From positions 1,540,595-1,604,594 of the forward strand of contig JANVCC010000014.1 of NCBI GenBank assembly GCA_025345505.1: a DNA stretch of 64,000 nucleotides, read 5' to 3'. The position numbers and the translations under genes are program-made. This document shows positions 12,601 through 21,900 of the stretch, piece after piece (the first letter of the stretch is position 1; each line of letters opens with the position of its first letter). The stretch comes from Todiramphus chloris collaris. Its lineage: Eukaryota; Chordata; Aves; Coraciiformes; Alcedinidae. The notes beneath the pieces were generated by a model. That model saw only the letters and a list, made by a program, of their open reading frames with translations, was not told the DNA's origin and did no database searches.

Positions 12601-14583
12601 TACCAGATTATCACAAACACATAAAAGACATGAGAAGAACAAAAGTCGGGAGAGTTAGGGGGCAGACCTTCCTAAACTGGGGTGGTTAAGATGCTAGTCT
12701 CCCTAAACTCACCCTGATAACCCATTATTTTTCTGTTTGAAAAATATTTCAGTAAATTCTGGACCCAAGGCCACAATTCTCCAGCTAATACCTCACCAAT
12801 ATATACACCAGGTCGCAGAAATTACTCCATCGCATTTAAGACATCCAGGGAGAGGAAATAAAGCCACACAGAACAGCAGAGGTACAGAGGAAAAAGATGA
12901 CAGCTTAGAAACAAAGAATGGTAGGGGTTGGAAGGGACTTCTGGAGATCATCAAGTGTAACCCCCCTGCCAATGCAGGAACACCTAGGACATGCCACACA
13001 GGAACAGAGCCAGGTGGGTCTTGAAAGTGTCTAAAGAAGGAAACTCCACAGCCTCTCTGGGCAGCCTGTTCCAGGGCTCTGTCACTCTCACAGGGAAGAT
13101 TATTTTCCTCATGTTGAGATGGAACTTCCTGGGTTTCAGCTTGCTACCATTACCTCTTGTCCTGTCACAGGGCACCACTGAACAGAGACTGGCCCCTTCT
13201 ACTTGACACCCACCCTTCAGATATTTGTAAACATTAATAAGATCCCCAATGTTTACCAATACCTGAAGGGTGGGTGTCAGCACATGATCAATTGTGTGTG
13301 TCCTTCAAGTAGAAGCTCAAAACGGTTTCTCCCAAAAGGATTTGCCTCCTGCGTCAACAGCATTATTTCCCTCACCTGCAACCCCTTGTCCTTCTGAAAT
13401 AACAACCCCTCAGCACCCACCACCTGCCCAGGACATGAGGAGCAGGAACACCTCGAGAACACGACATTTTCCAGAGTTCTTGAAGTTTAACCACAAAATG
13501 CTGTCAGTTCAAAAGTAAAGAAGACAGGTAGAAATATTTTGTTAACACACCTTCTCCTAAAAATACCCACTCAGTGACTTCAGCTACTGTTCTAAAGAAA
13601 ACCCCCTGAATTTTTAAGGGATAGAGAAAAGACAATTTAATCTCAAAGGCATGCAAGAAAGCTATACTCTTTAGAAATCATGAATACACACCCCTATATG
13701 AATAGAAATCAAAGTGTTTTCAATTGCAGGCACTTGTAGCTTGAAGTTCAGTGAAAGATGCCAAATACATCACTCTGAAATATACCTGTCTGCAACCAGG
13801 CACAACTGTTTGCATCTTCTTGGGGAACAAAAAAAAACCCCAAAACACCCACCTCCAGGTCTTCAGTTTCAGCTACCAAGGTGCCAAACACCGTGATGCA
13901 AACACCTGCCTGCTAAAAAACAAGCCGAGGCCAACACCGCGCTACAAAGAAGTCCCTTTAAGGTAGAGAGGCGAGGCTGGGGATTCTCAGCAGGCTTTCA
14001 TAGCGCGCTCTGCTCCACCTCGCACCTCTGCCGCATCCAACGGCATTGCCCTGGCAAGGCACCCACGGCGGCTCCACCGCCAGCCGGGTTTCTGTCAGGA
14101 GGGCTGAGCTAAAGCCAGCCACGCTGACAGGAAAAGAAAGAAGCGGCGACTCAGGCGGCGGCTGCCTCTGCTATTGCTGCTGCTTCTGCTGCAGCTTTGC
14201 CGGCCGGACGCGGCCAACTGGCGCGCTCCAGCACAGCCCACGGGACTCTTCCTTCCTCCCTCCCTCCTCGGGCGCTTCCTCTGCCGCGTACCGCCCGGCT
14301 CCTACAGGGAGGCAGCAGCGGGTGGGCGCGAAGAGCAGCGGAGCTGCCTGCAGCCGAACGGCCGAGGCGGCAACTGCCCCTCTGTGAGGGGGCGGGGGGG
14401 GGAAGGGGGTCGCTGAGGCCCGAGCCTGGGGGCGGGAAGGGGGTGGGGGTACTGCGGTTCGGTCCAGCGCCGGGGCGGCTCTAGGGACAGCACGGAGACG
14501 GGGAAGGAGGACTCCGGGGTGGAGAACGGGGCGTAGCACGTTACCTTATCGAGCAGCCCGTTCCTGCCGCATTTAGCCGCCAT
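456..14583 (-). CDS. SPCS2: SPCS2, signal peptidase complex subunit 2 (whole gene span, 5 coding exons)
   Basis: Non-catalytic subunit of the endoplasmic-reticulum signal peptidase complex, which removes signal peptides from secretory and membrane proteins; the family (SPC25) is known to contact the Sec61 translocon. Coding exons, in transcript order, are 14583-14545, 5586-5503, 5181-5021, 2106-1972 and 642-456. They join in frame to 606 nt (201 aa plus TGA). The protein reads start [13 protein letters not shown], then [19 protein letters not shown], then two membrane segments (about residues 58-80 and 86-110), then a cytosolic domain ending SLALERKIK. Human SPCS2 is 226 aa; the difference is mainly a shorter N terminus here. 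The start has a strong context (A at -3, G at +4) and no other in-frame ATG lies just upstream. Intron 3 is AT-AC. The gene is head-to-head with XRRA1. Recognition of family and exon structure is very secure. Confidence 0.97.
775..1565 (-). mobile_element. CR1 LINE, 5'-truncated
   Basis: Left end reads as the antisense of a CR1 3' end (GAATCCCAGCAT...GGGGGTTGGAAGGAACC). The body matches the subfamily with the TGATCAGCATTGATCAGATC block. It lies in SPCS2 intron 4, sense to the gene. Confidence 0.92.
1972..2106 (-). CDS. SPCS2: SPCS2 coding exon 4 (second membrane segment)
   Basis: Starts with the C that completes the split serine codon, then [18 protein letters not shown], and ends VWQLSSSLK plus two bases of Arg. 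The intron before it ends in AC. The intron after it starts with a normal GT (GTAACG). Confidence 0.95.
2122..2130 (-). promoter_or_regulatory. SPCS2: U12 branch-point site
   Basis: TTCCTTAAC, identical to the minor-spliceosome branch consensus, followed by a T-run and the terminal GCAC. Confidence 0.9.
2407..2975 (-). mobile_element. CR1 LINE, 5'-truncated
   Basis: Starts GAATCATAGAATGG antisense to the CR1 tail. The body carries the CCTGTGCTGAGGACTCCAG block typical of a second subfamily. Inside the AT-AC intron. Confidence 0.92.
3374..3920 (-). mobile_element. CR1 LINE, 5'-truncated
   Basis: Antisense CR1 tail (TGGGGGTTGGAAGGGACC) through the GCCTCTCTGGGCAGCCTGGG block. Same subfamily as 775-1565. 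Confidence 0.92.
4055..4854 (+). mobile_element. CR1 LINE, 5'-truncated
   Basis: Sense copy starting near the CCTCATGAGGCTCAACAAGG block and ending with the tail ATTCTATGATTCTATGA. Confidence 0.93.
5021..5181 (-). CDS. SPCS2: SPCS2 coding exon 3 (first membrane segment)
   Basis: Begins [18 protein letters not shown] and carries the first membrane segment ([20 protein letters not shown]), ending in ...LAFCVV plus two bases (TC) of a split serine codon. A normal CAG acceptor precedes it, but the donor is ATATCCTTTA, not GT: this is the 5' end of a U12 AT-AC intron. Confidence 0.95.
5503..5586 (-). CDS. SPCS2: SPCS2 coding exon 2
   Basis: 28 codons, [20 protein letters not shown] onward, ending DDSAKK; nearly identical to the mammalian protein. 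CAG acceptor and GT donor, phase 0 at both ends. Confidence 0.95.
6768..7265 (+). mobile_element. CR1 LINE, 5'-truncated
   Basis: Sense copy of a third subfamily (GGAGAAAAGGAGGCTCAGGG block), with a decayed tail ending near 7265. Confidence 0.9.
9098..9975 (-). mobile_element. CR1 LINE, 5'-truncated
   Basis: Antisense tail (AGAATGGTTTGAGTTGGAAG) and the long body of the second subfamily. Confidence 0.92.
10065..10155 (-). mobile_element. CR1 LINE 3' fragment
   Basis: About 90 bases: antisense tail TACAGAATCATAGAAAC and GACCTTCAAGATCATGGAGT, a different and probably older subfamily. Confidence 0.8.
10935..12010 (+). mobile_element. CR1 LINE, longest copy, with reverse-transcriptase remnant
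   Basis: Sense copy of about 1.1 kb. Near 11055-11130 it encodes [20 protein letters not shown], the conserved C-terminal reverse-transcriptase motif of CR1 ORF2. The frame is broken shortly after, and the copy is 5'-truncated and inactive. Confidence 0.93.
12915..13279 (-). mobile_element. CR1 LINE with inverted 5' end
   Basis: Antisense copy whose 5' end (right side) folds back: 13204-13235 and 13248-13279 are inverted repeats of 32 bases with 2 mismatches, around a 12-base loop. Confidence 0.9.
13204..13279. repeat. 32-bp inverted repeat at a CR1 5' end
   Basis: Left arm begins TGACACCCACCCTTCAGATA; the reverse complement of the right arm begins TGACACCCACCCTTCAGGTA. 30 of 32 positions match. 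The loop is 13236-13247. Confidence 0.93.
14545..14583 (-). CDS. SPCS2: SPCS2 coding exon 1
   Basis: Encodes [13 protein letters not shown] in 13 codons; the GLLDK end matches the end of the variable N terminus of the family. Followed by a GT donor (GTAACG on the minus strand), phase 0. It lies inside the CpG island. Confidence 0.9.
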
Positions 14584-14645
14584 CTTCTCACCGCCCTCCG
14601 CCCCCCCCCCTCCCCACGCCCTTCGCCACGCGACCTGTTCGCTGC

Positions 14646-14653
14646 TGATTGGC
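14646..14653 (-). promoter_or_regulatory. NF-Y CCAAT box
   Basis: GCCAATCA on the minus strand, about 65 bases upstream of the SPCS2 ATG; it matches the NF-Y core CCAATCA. Position and orientation suit the SPCS2 promoter. Confidence 0.6.
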
Positions 14654-14726
14654 CGCGCGCGGGGGGCGACGGGAGCGCGCGGGTGGGAAAACCCGACCGC
14701 CCTCTGCCCGCCCCGCGCGCCGCATT

Positions 14727-14745
14727 GCGCGCTGGGAGTTGTGGT
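14727..14745 (-). promoter_or_regulatory. ZNF143/THAP11-like element
   Basis: Minus strand reads ACCACAACTCCCAGCGCGC, close to the known ACTACAAYTCCCAGMRTGC element found in many bidirectional housekeeping promoters. It lies between the two genes. Confidence 0.6.
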
Positions 14746-14765
14746 CCAACCGGCCCGCGTGCCCC

Positions 14766-14779
14766 GTTGCTATGGAGAC
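14766..14779 (-). promoter_or_regulatory. RFX X-box-like motif
   Basis: Minus strand reads GTCTCCATAGCAAC. The AGCAAC half-site is perfect and the other half has one mismatch to GTNRCC, with a 2-base spacer. X-boxes mark promoters controlled by RFX factors, often ciliary genes. It is on the XRRA1 side of the island. Confidence 0.6.
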
Positions 14780-14810
14780 GGGGTGAGAGGGGGGGCGCGG
14801 AGGAGGAGGA

Positions 14811-14831
14811 GGCGGCGGCGGCGGCGGCGGT
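14811..14831 (+). repeat. Short CGG triplet repeat
   Basis: About seven GGC/CGG units directly after an AGG run (14801-14810), in the probable XRRA1 5' untranslated/promoter region. Confidence 0.8.
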
Positions 14832-15337
14832 GCGGGGCCTGCTCGGGCAGCCGAGGCGGATGGACGGGCGGCTGGGGCGGCTCCCGGTGTGAGGAGCGGG
14901 CAGCACCGCCCCGCAAGGCTGCTTGGGTCTGGGGCTTGGGAGAGCGGGGCGGGGAGGAGGCGTGTGCGCGGCCTTTCTAGGCGGTGGAGGACCGCGACCT
15001 CTATGGTCATTTGGGGTGCGGGGTGGGTGTGGGGGGTGTGCGGGCTGTGTGTGTAGGGTGTTGTTCAGCGTGCGGTGGTTGAAGGTGCCGGCGTACCTAG
15101 GGGAGCAGGCACGGGCAGGTGTCAGGAGTGCGGGTGGAGCGTGGCCACGCGCGGGGTGAGCGGGGTGCCGCGTGGGGAGGCTGTGCGTGGGTGTCAGTGC
15201 CGGGCTCCGCCTGTGTCTCAGGGTGTGTGCCCGGTGTGTGCCCTGCTGTTTCCCGTGCTGTTGCCTCCTCAGCGTGCCCGTTGCAGGGGGGAGTTACCCC
15301 AAGTACCGGCGCCGTGTGTGAACGCGGTGGTCCGACT

Positions 15338-15370
15338 GTGCCGTGCCGTGCCGTGCCGTGCCGTGCCGTG
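15338..15370 (+). repeat. GTGCC pentanucleotide repeat
   Basis: More than six near-perfect tandem GTGCC units at the edge of the CpG island, in the probable first intron or 5' UTR of XRRA1. Confidence 0.85.
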
Positions 15371-15852
15371 TCAGAGCGGTGCCCAAGCGGGGAGGCACCA
15401 TCAGATGGCACCGGGGGACCATCTCCTGCGACAAGGTGCGGGGTGACAGCGATGCAGCGCCTCCGAAGTTTATTTCTGAGGTTTAAAGGAGCGATGACCA
15501 GTTTGGCTCTTTTCCCAGAGCGTCCACAAGTGACAAGGAAAAGGAGAGAGGGGAAGGAGGAGCGAGGGGTAAAGCAGGAATGGGGTGAGTCGCTGTCCAC
15601 ACAGTTTGACTCATGCCCACACCGGTGTCTGCATTTGCCTACCTTACGCTGGAAAATGATGTCATACTCCCAACACCTCGTTTACTTTTCTGTTTTACGA
15701 GGTGATGCTCCTCACGTGTCCCCTGGCATTGTTCTTTTGCCTGCAGGCTGACACTTCGTTTGTGGCTATGAGTGGAAAGAGCCATTTAAAGCAACTTAAC
15801 ATTAGAGCCAATGACAATTTAAATCCATTTATTTCTTTTCTACTCTCCCCAG

Positions 15853-15963
15853 GAACACCAAAGGTCAAGATGGCTATGACAGGACTGTATAAAATGGGTG
15901 ATGGAAGCAGCTATGCAACTAACTGCTTTCCTGCCAGGAGTCTTTGTCATGCAAGTAAAAAAG
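15853..15963 (+). CDS. XRRA1: XRRA1 first coding exon
   Basis: CAG acceptor at 15850-15852, 17 untranslated bases, then ATG at 15870 and [20 protein letters not shown]. It ends one base into a glycine codon before GTGACA. A weaker donor at 15955 would break the frame with the next exon. Confidence 0.88.
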
Positions 15964-18900
15964 GTGACACTTCTTTGAGTGCCGCTGGTGAAGTCGCCCG
16001 GCGGAATAAGTCGTGTCCATAGGGGCAGGTCCACCATCCACCCTGGTGCTGGTCCAGATTGAGAGTACTTTCATATGCAGTTCCCTGTATCAGTATCACA
16101 TCTGATAACACAGCTAGAAGTTGATAACAGAACTGCAAACAGTGCCCACAAAGTCTTGAGATAATGTAAGAAGTAATTAAAATGAAAAAGGCAGGATGTG
16201 TAGGACACATGATAAAGGAAGGGTCCAGCAGCGATCTCCACATGCTGACAGTAGAGTAGGTTCAGGCAGGATCATGGATGGCACAGCAAGGTTCTCCAGC
16301 AGCTCTTCTGAGCTAGAGCTTCTTTTTCTCTGGGCTTTGAAAGTCACATTGGTGAAATGCTTAGAAAAGGCAGAAATACCATCAAACATTTGAGAAATGG
16401 TGGAAGGGTCTACTAGGCTGGTCAGGGATGTGGAGCACAGGACCTTCTACAAGAAGTTGAGCATTCTGAGCTTGTTTTTTTATCTGGCCAAGAGGAATCA
16501 AAGGGGAGATTGTGGCTTACAGCTACCTGAAGGACATCTACAAACACTTAACAGTGGCAGATGTCATAATGAAGCCAAAAATTTCACCTTTGGAGGTTTA
16601 GGTTGGATGTTAAGAGGAACTTCTTTGCTGGGAGGAGGTGCAGCTCTGAACTAGGTTATCCTAGGAGTTGGTGAAATCACTAGACAAAGCCACAACTGAC
16701 AGATTGAATGTTGCTGATTATCCTGCTTTGGCTTGGAGGTTAGATTGGAGATCTCCAGGAGACTCTTCCAGCTCATGTTTCCATGTCTGCAACCTATGGC
16801 TTCATTAACATCCATAAAGTAGCATTTTTCTTCTCTTCCATGGTTCTGGGTGTAGCTTTAATATTCCTGTCTTAAATTCATGGTCACTGAACATTTTATA
16901 CTCCAGTATTTCCCCATATAGAGGGTTTGTAAATGGTGGATTTCACTGCTGGGCTGAAACACCAGGCAGGGTGCAGCTACTTTGAGAAGGGCACATTTAG
17001 AGAGTCACATGCTCACCTGACCATCTCCTCTGCCTTGGTCCATCGCCGTGCCAGGTTCTGGGTTCCGGGTGCTGGCACAAAGAGCTAGTCCGAGGGGTTG
17101 GACTGAGAAAGGGACCACCAGGAAGACACCAGAGCAGAAGAGAAAGCCCCCAGAGTCTGCATTCATGGAAGAAAATAATGAAAACAATGTCTTAGATGAG
17201 ACATTTCTGGTGAGTGTGGATTTCCTAATTGTTATTGCCTCAGCTTTCTGATAGCAATTTGTGGAACTGGTGAACGGACTCCATAGGTGCCTCTTCCTCC
17301 CTGTCTCCAGACCACCTTCTACCTGCTTCCCATGATCCAAGGCAGCAGCTGCTCTCCTCTCCTGGGAGCAGCTGAGATCTCATTTTGGTGCTCAAGTACC
17401 AGGACATGACAGTCGGGATTGCCATAGGACTAACCCTTTGTGGTTCTTTTTATTTTGTTTTTCCAGATGAAGCACCGCTGTTTGAAGAACCCCTCTGACC
17501 TGTGCTTTGTGAACATCAGTGGCCAAAATCTGGTTGCTGTGAGTATCTGAGAATCAAGAAGCATTAGGGGACTGCTTTGAAAGTTGAAAAAATTGCCACA
17601 TTAACACATGAATGACCAGAGATAAGAGAAAAAACACGTTTAAATGGGGGTTGGACTAGATGACCTTTAAAGATCTCTTCCAACCAAAACCGTCCTATGA
17701 TTCCTAAATGCAAGGCATATTTCCTGCACAAGAAAGTGAGCCAGCCAGCTGTTAACAGGCTTGGAGGGTTGAGTGCCTGAAGAAGAATGTGGACAGCAGG
17801 TCAAGTGAGGTTCTTCTCCCCTCTACTCTGCCCTAGTGAGTCCACCTCTTGAGTACTGGGTCCAGTTCTGAGGTCCCCAGTTCAAGAGAGACAAGGAACT
17901 ACTGGAGAGAGGCCAGGGGAGACTATGAGGTTGATTAAGGAACTGGAACATCTCTGTGTGGAGGAAAGGCTGAGAGCCCTGGGGCTGTTTAGCCTTGAGA
18001 AGAGAAGACTGAGAGGAGATCTGATCAATGCTCATCAATAGCTAAAGGGGGGGGGCGTCGGTCAAGAGGATGGGGCCAGACCCTTGTCAGTGGTGCCCAG
18101 CAACAGGACAAGGGTCAATAAGCACAAACTGGAACCCACAAGGTTCTATCTGAACAGGAGGAGAAACTTCTTTGCTGTGAGGGTGCCAGAGCCTGGCCCA
18201 GGCTGCCCAGAGAGGCTGTGGAGTCTCCTTCTCTGGAGAGATTCCAAACCTGCCTGGACAATGCGATCCTGGGCAACCTGCTGTGGGTGACCCTGCTGGA
18301 GCAGGGGGGTTGTACAAGATGATCTCCAGAGGTCCCCTCTAAACCCCACTGTGCTGGGATTCTGGGATTTATCCCACAAATATTTGGACTGTGTCTTCAT
18401 AACTAAATTAACTTGGTCTTCATTGGTTGTAGCCCCTTCTCTGCTTACAGCCCCTTGCAAAATGTTGCTTCTTCTGTTTAGGGATGATTATTGCAACTAT
18501 GGTAAGAGTTCAACTTCAGCTTGAGAAGGTACTTTTGTTTTGGTTCATGACTAACTTGAACCGCAAAGAGAAAAAGTGTTGAGATGCTGATGGGTTTTTA
18601 GGGTCATTTTAGGGTTCCCTCCTGGTGCTATGAAGGTCAGAGATGCTAAATCATAGGTTAGCTGTGTTTGCTGGGTCACATATAGGTATGAATCATAGAA
18701 TCACAGAAGTGTTTTGGTTGGAAGAGAACTCTAAGATCATCGAGTCCAACCATTAATAATGTCCCTCAGCACCACATCTCCACAGCTTTGAAACCCCTCC
18801 AGGGATGGGGACTCCACCACTGCCCTGGGCAGCCTGGGACAGGCCTTGACAGCCCTTGTGGGGAATAAATTGTTCCTCATGTCCGAACTAAACCTCCCCT

Positions 18901-21900
18901 GGTGCAACTTAAGGCTGTTTCCTTTTGTCCTGTCACTTGTTCCTTGGGAGAGGAGACCAACCTCCACCTGGTTCCAGCCTCCTTTCAGGGAGTTGTGGAG
19001 TGTGAGAAGGTCTCCCCTGAGCTTCCTTTTGTCCAGGCTGAACAAACCGAGGTCCCTCAGCAGCTCCTCACAACACTTGTGCTCTAGACTCTTCACCTAT
19101 CAGATATGGCCCAGGAGTCCTGTGACACATGGAGGGGAGCAAGGTCAGCAGCAAGGGACACAAAGAGGGCTTTACTTTGGGCCTCAGCTAGTTTGTTTCT
19201 TCTGGATATTGATCACTGAGGCATCTTGTGCATTAAACACATACTCTGAGGGGTGCTCTGCATTGTCAGGAAAACAAATGAAGACCTAATTGTGGGATAT
19301 GTTGTGATTTGAGCATTCTGAGAAAAGGAGAGATCCAGTTGTTTCAAGTTAGTTAAGGGCTGAAGTGGAATGTATTTATTTTTTTCTTTTAGGCTAAAGA
19401 AGATGATTTTGAGAAATTTGATTGTGTTGCCTTTATAAACGCCAGTGAGAACCTGCTGACACTAGGTACAGGATTGTACTTCTGAAAAAATAGATGCTTC
19501 TTTTTAACCCTGGGGAAGCTTACACTTGTCTGAGCAAAGGGCAGGAGCTTGACAAAGGGGTTGAAGATACACAAACAGCACTGCTGTTTGGAATTGCTTC
19601 CTTCCCATTACAGAGCTGAAATCCTTGCACTAATTCCCTTTATTGTAAGGATAATTGTGGGCCACTGTGGTATCCTTTTCATTATTAGAAAACAAAGCTC
19701 TTTACAAAGAAAATCCCCCATTTAATATATAGAAGCATGGAGTAATGAAACGATTTGTCCCAAAGGCTCAGATGGTTAATGGTGGAGCTGGGAAGTGAAT
19801 CTGTATCCAGTGTCATGGGCTCAGTTAATTTGAAGAAAAAAAAAAAGGAAATCTGATTATTACTAATAAAACATAAAAGCCAAATGTGCCATCAGTGGCT
19901 TCGAGCGATAATCCAATTCATGGTGGAAGCAAATGCATGAAAGGAATCCAGATTTCTGAGGAGCAAGCTGGTGGGGTGTCATGTATTGTACCAACAACCA
20001 CCTAACTGAGCTGGCATTTTCTCTCAAACATGCCCACTGATAATAGCAGTTGCTCTCATTCTTCCTGGTTTTGGCCCATTCCAGACCCAGATAAGACATG
20101 GTTTATTCTGTTACTGCTGTTCATCACTTGCTGGAGCATTTTCTTTTTCACTTTTGCAGAGCCTTTTCGGAAGTTTCCAGGATTGCGGGAACTGGAACTT
20201 TCCTTGAATGGTCTAAGGAATCTGAAAATCACTGCTGGAGACTTTCCATGTTTGGAAGTAAGATGAGGGGGCTCCAAGACCTTCTTCATCTCCTCCCAAC
20301 CAGCACACTGAAGCCTATATGTAGCCTTGATGTATGTCCCTGCAGTCTGGATTCTCTGAAACCGCTTCCTCGTGCCTCCAGGAAGTCCTTTCCACTGTGT
20401 TCCTCAAGGACCTTCATTATCTTGCTTCCTTCCAGAGCAATCCCTCACAGGTCTTCCTTGCTCAGCCCTTTGTCACAGGATTCCTTGTTCCCCCTGTGCT
20501 GGGCCACCCCCTTTGCTGTAGGATCTTCTCCCTGCAGCATGTCAGTCACCCGTGGCACCTAACACTTCCTCAGTGCCATGTGATCCCCAGCGGATCTTCA
20601 TCCTCCTCCACACCATGCTCTACCTCTCTGTGTCCCATCCTCCTCTCCAGATAGGTGTCTGCAGTTTTTCCAACTTATGGGCTGCTTTTCTAACACAGCA
20701 AAGGGGTCAGCTTGTTGGGATTTTTTGCTTTAAAAAAGAGACAGAATGGATACTAAGAACAAGCAAGTTGTCCTCTCCCTCCAGCATCAGTGGGTCTCTG
20801 CAGTGGAGAGCTCTGGCTCTGGCCCAGGTGTACTGACTTTATCTAGGCTTGCTCTGTTTGAGGAGATGTCCTTGCCTGCATTTCTCTGGATTCTGATTGC
20901 TGCTGGATAAAAAGTTTTATTGTAGAAGTTTTTTTTCTTCTTATTCAAAGAATTGTTGGTGGCTCAGCAGCGGTCAACTCTGCATGCTCAGATTCTGGCC
21001 TCTCCTGCTTGCAGGCTTTGGGAGGTCCCCAAATCCATGAAATGTAGGAGAGCTTCTTCAATGCTTCTCCCACTGCTGTGGGTAACCCACTGAAGGGTTT
21101 GACTCAGTGTGCACATGCCCAGGTGATGAGGAACCAAATTTCCAAGGCTTATGAGGCCAGGATTGATCCTGTCCATCCCGGTGTGTCTGTGTGTGAGCAG
21201 CCCTGTCAGTGTCATCATTTACGAAAGGTGGGGATGGGGCCTACCTGAACTCCCCTTCCTCTCATGCCCTCATGGATCTTGCCTTCATCCAGGACCAGTG
21301 TCCAGGATCTTATTTACTGACAGCCTGGAGAAATTCACATTTCAATTGATTTGGAAAGTGCTTTGAGTTCCTCACAGGAAATTGCAGCCTATTGTAATGC
21401 CCCATCAAAACTGTTCTTGTTGACATATGCTAGAAATCATTGCCCTCACTCCCAGCAGGGTCTTCTTCATGGCTTTCTCCTGACTGTTGTCCCATGAGTC
21501 ACATATGTGAGTGAGGGACCAGCCCGGAGCACTTCTGCCAAGGTGCCAAGTCCTACCACTCTAAGTCAGAAAAGTCCATGCAAGTCAGAGACGCTCTCAG
21601 CATCACTCTAGGGTGGGTGGTAGCATGACTGAAAGTCTCCTCTAAATATTGAATATCTGCCTGAGGAAAGCCAACAGAGCTTGCTCTTTGCTTCAGGGGA
21701 TTGTTTCTTCTGTTTCCTCCAGGATCTGGATCTCTCCTACAATAACTTATCCTCCCAGGACATTTGGATATTGGGAGATTTATCCCAGCTCAAAGTCCTT
21801 CGTGTGACAGCCAATGGGCTTCGGTCCCTGCCTCCGGACCTGGCAGGCTCATGGGAGTAAGTGCACACAGGTTTAGTGGGGAGCTGCCAGAAGGATGCAG

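Larger units (their letters stand above)
5587..14544 (-). other. SPCS2: SPCS2 intron 1 (~9 kb)
   Basis: Holds CR1 copies at 6768-7265, 9098-9975, 10065-10155, 10935-12010 and 12915-13279. A run of 13 Gs starts at 8822. The right-hand end (from about 14040) is CpG-island DNA. In the unique stretches 5587-6767, 7266-9097, 10156-10934, 12011-12914 and 13280-14040 I see no exon, RNA gene or other repeat. The other SPCS2 introns are 5182-5502 (nothing seen) and 643-1971 (one CR1 copy). Confidence 0.8.
14040..15440. promoter_or_regulatory. CpG island, shared SPCS2/XRRA1 bidirectional promoter
   Basis: A GC- and CpG-rich block sits between the divergent starts of SPCS2 (ATG at 14583, minus) and XRRA1 (first coding exon at 15853, plus). 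In human the two genes are also head-to-head with a very small gap. It contains the CCAAT, ZNF143-like and X-box elements and short GC repeats listed separately. The transcription starts themselves cannot be placed from sequence alone. Confidence 0.85.

Noticed and set aside
14783-14784. Possible donor of a non-coding XRRA1 first exon (GTGAGA)
   Set aside because: Plausible by position, but the GC-rich island has several GT sites and nothing in the sequence decides between them, so it was not listed as a feature.
14046-15751. Multiple open frames of 70-210 codons on both strands
   Set aside because: CpG-island DNA has few stop codons. The frames are Arg/Pro/Gly/Cys-rich and low-complexity, with no family match, and they run across the promoter.
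15955-15956. Alternative GT donor in the first XRRA1 coding exon
   Set aside because: Its use would put the next exon out of frame; the donor at 15964 keeps phase and restores the family-like K-K-G junction.
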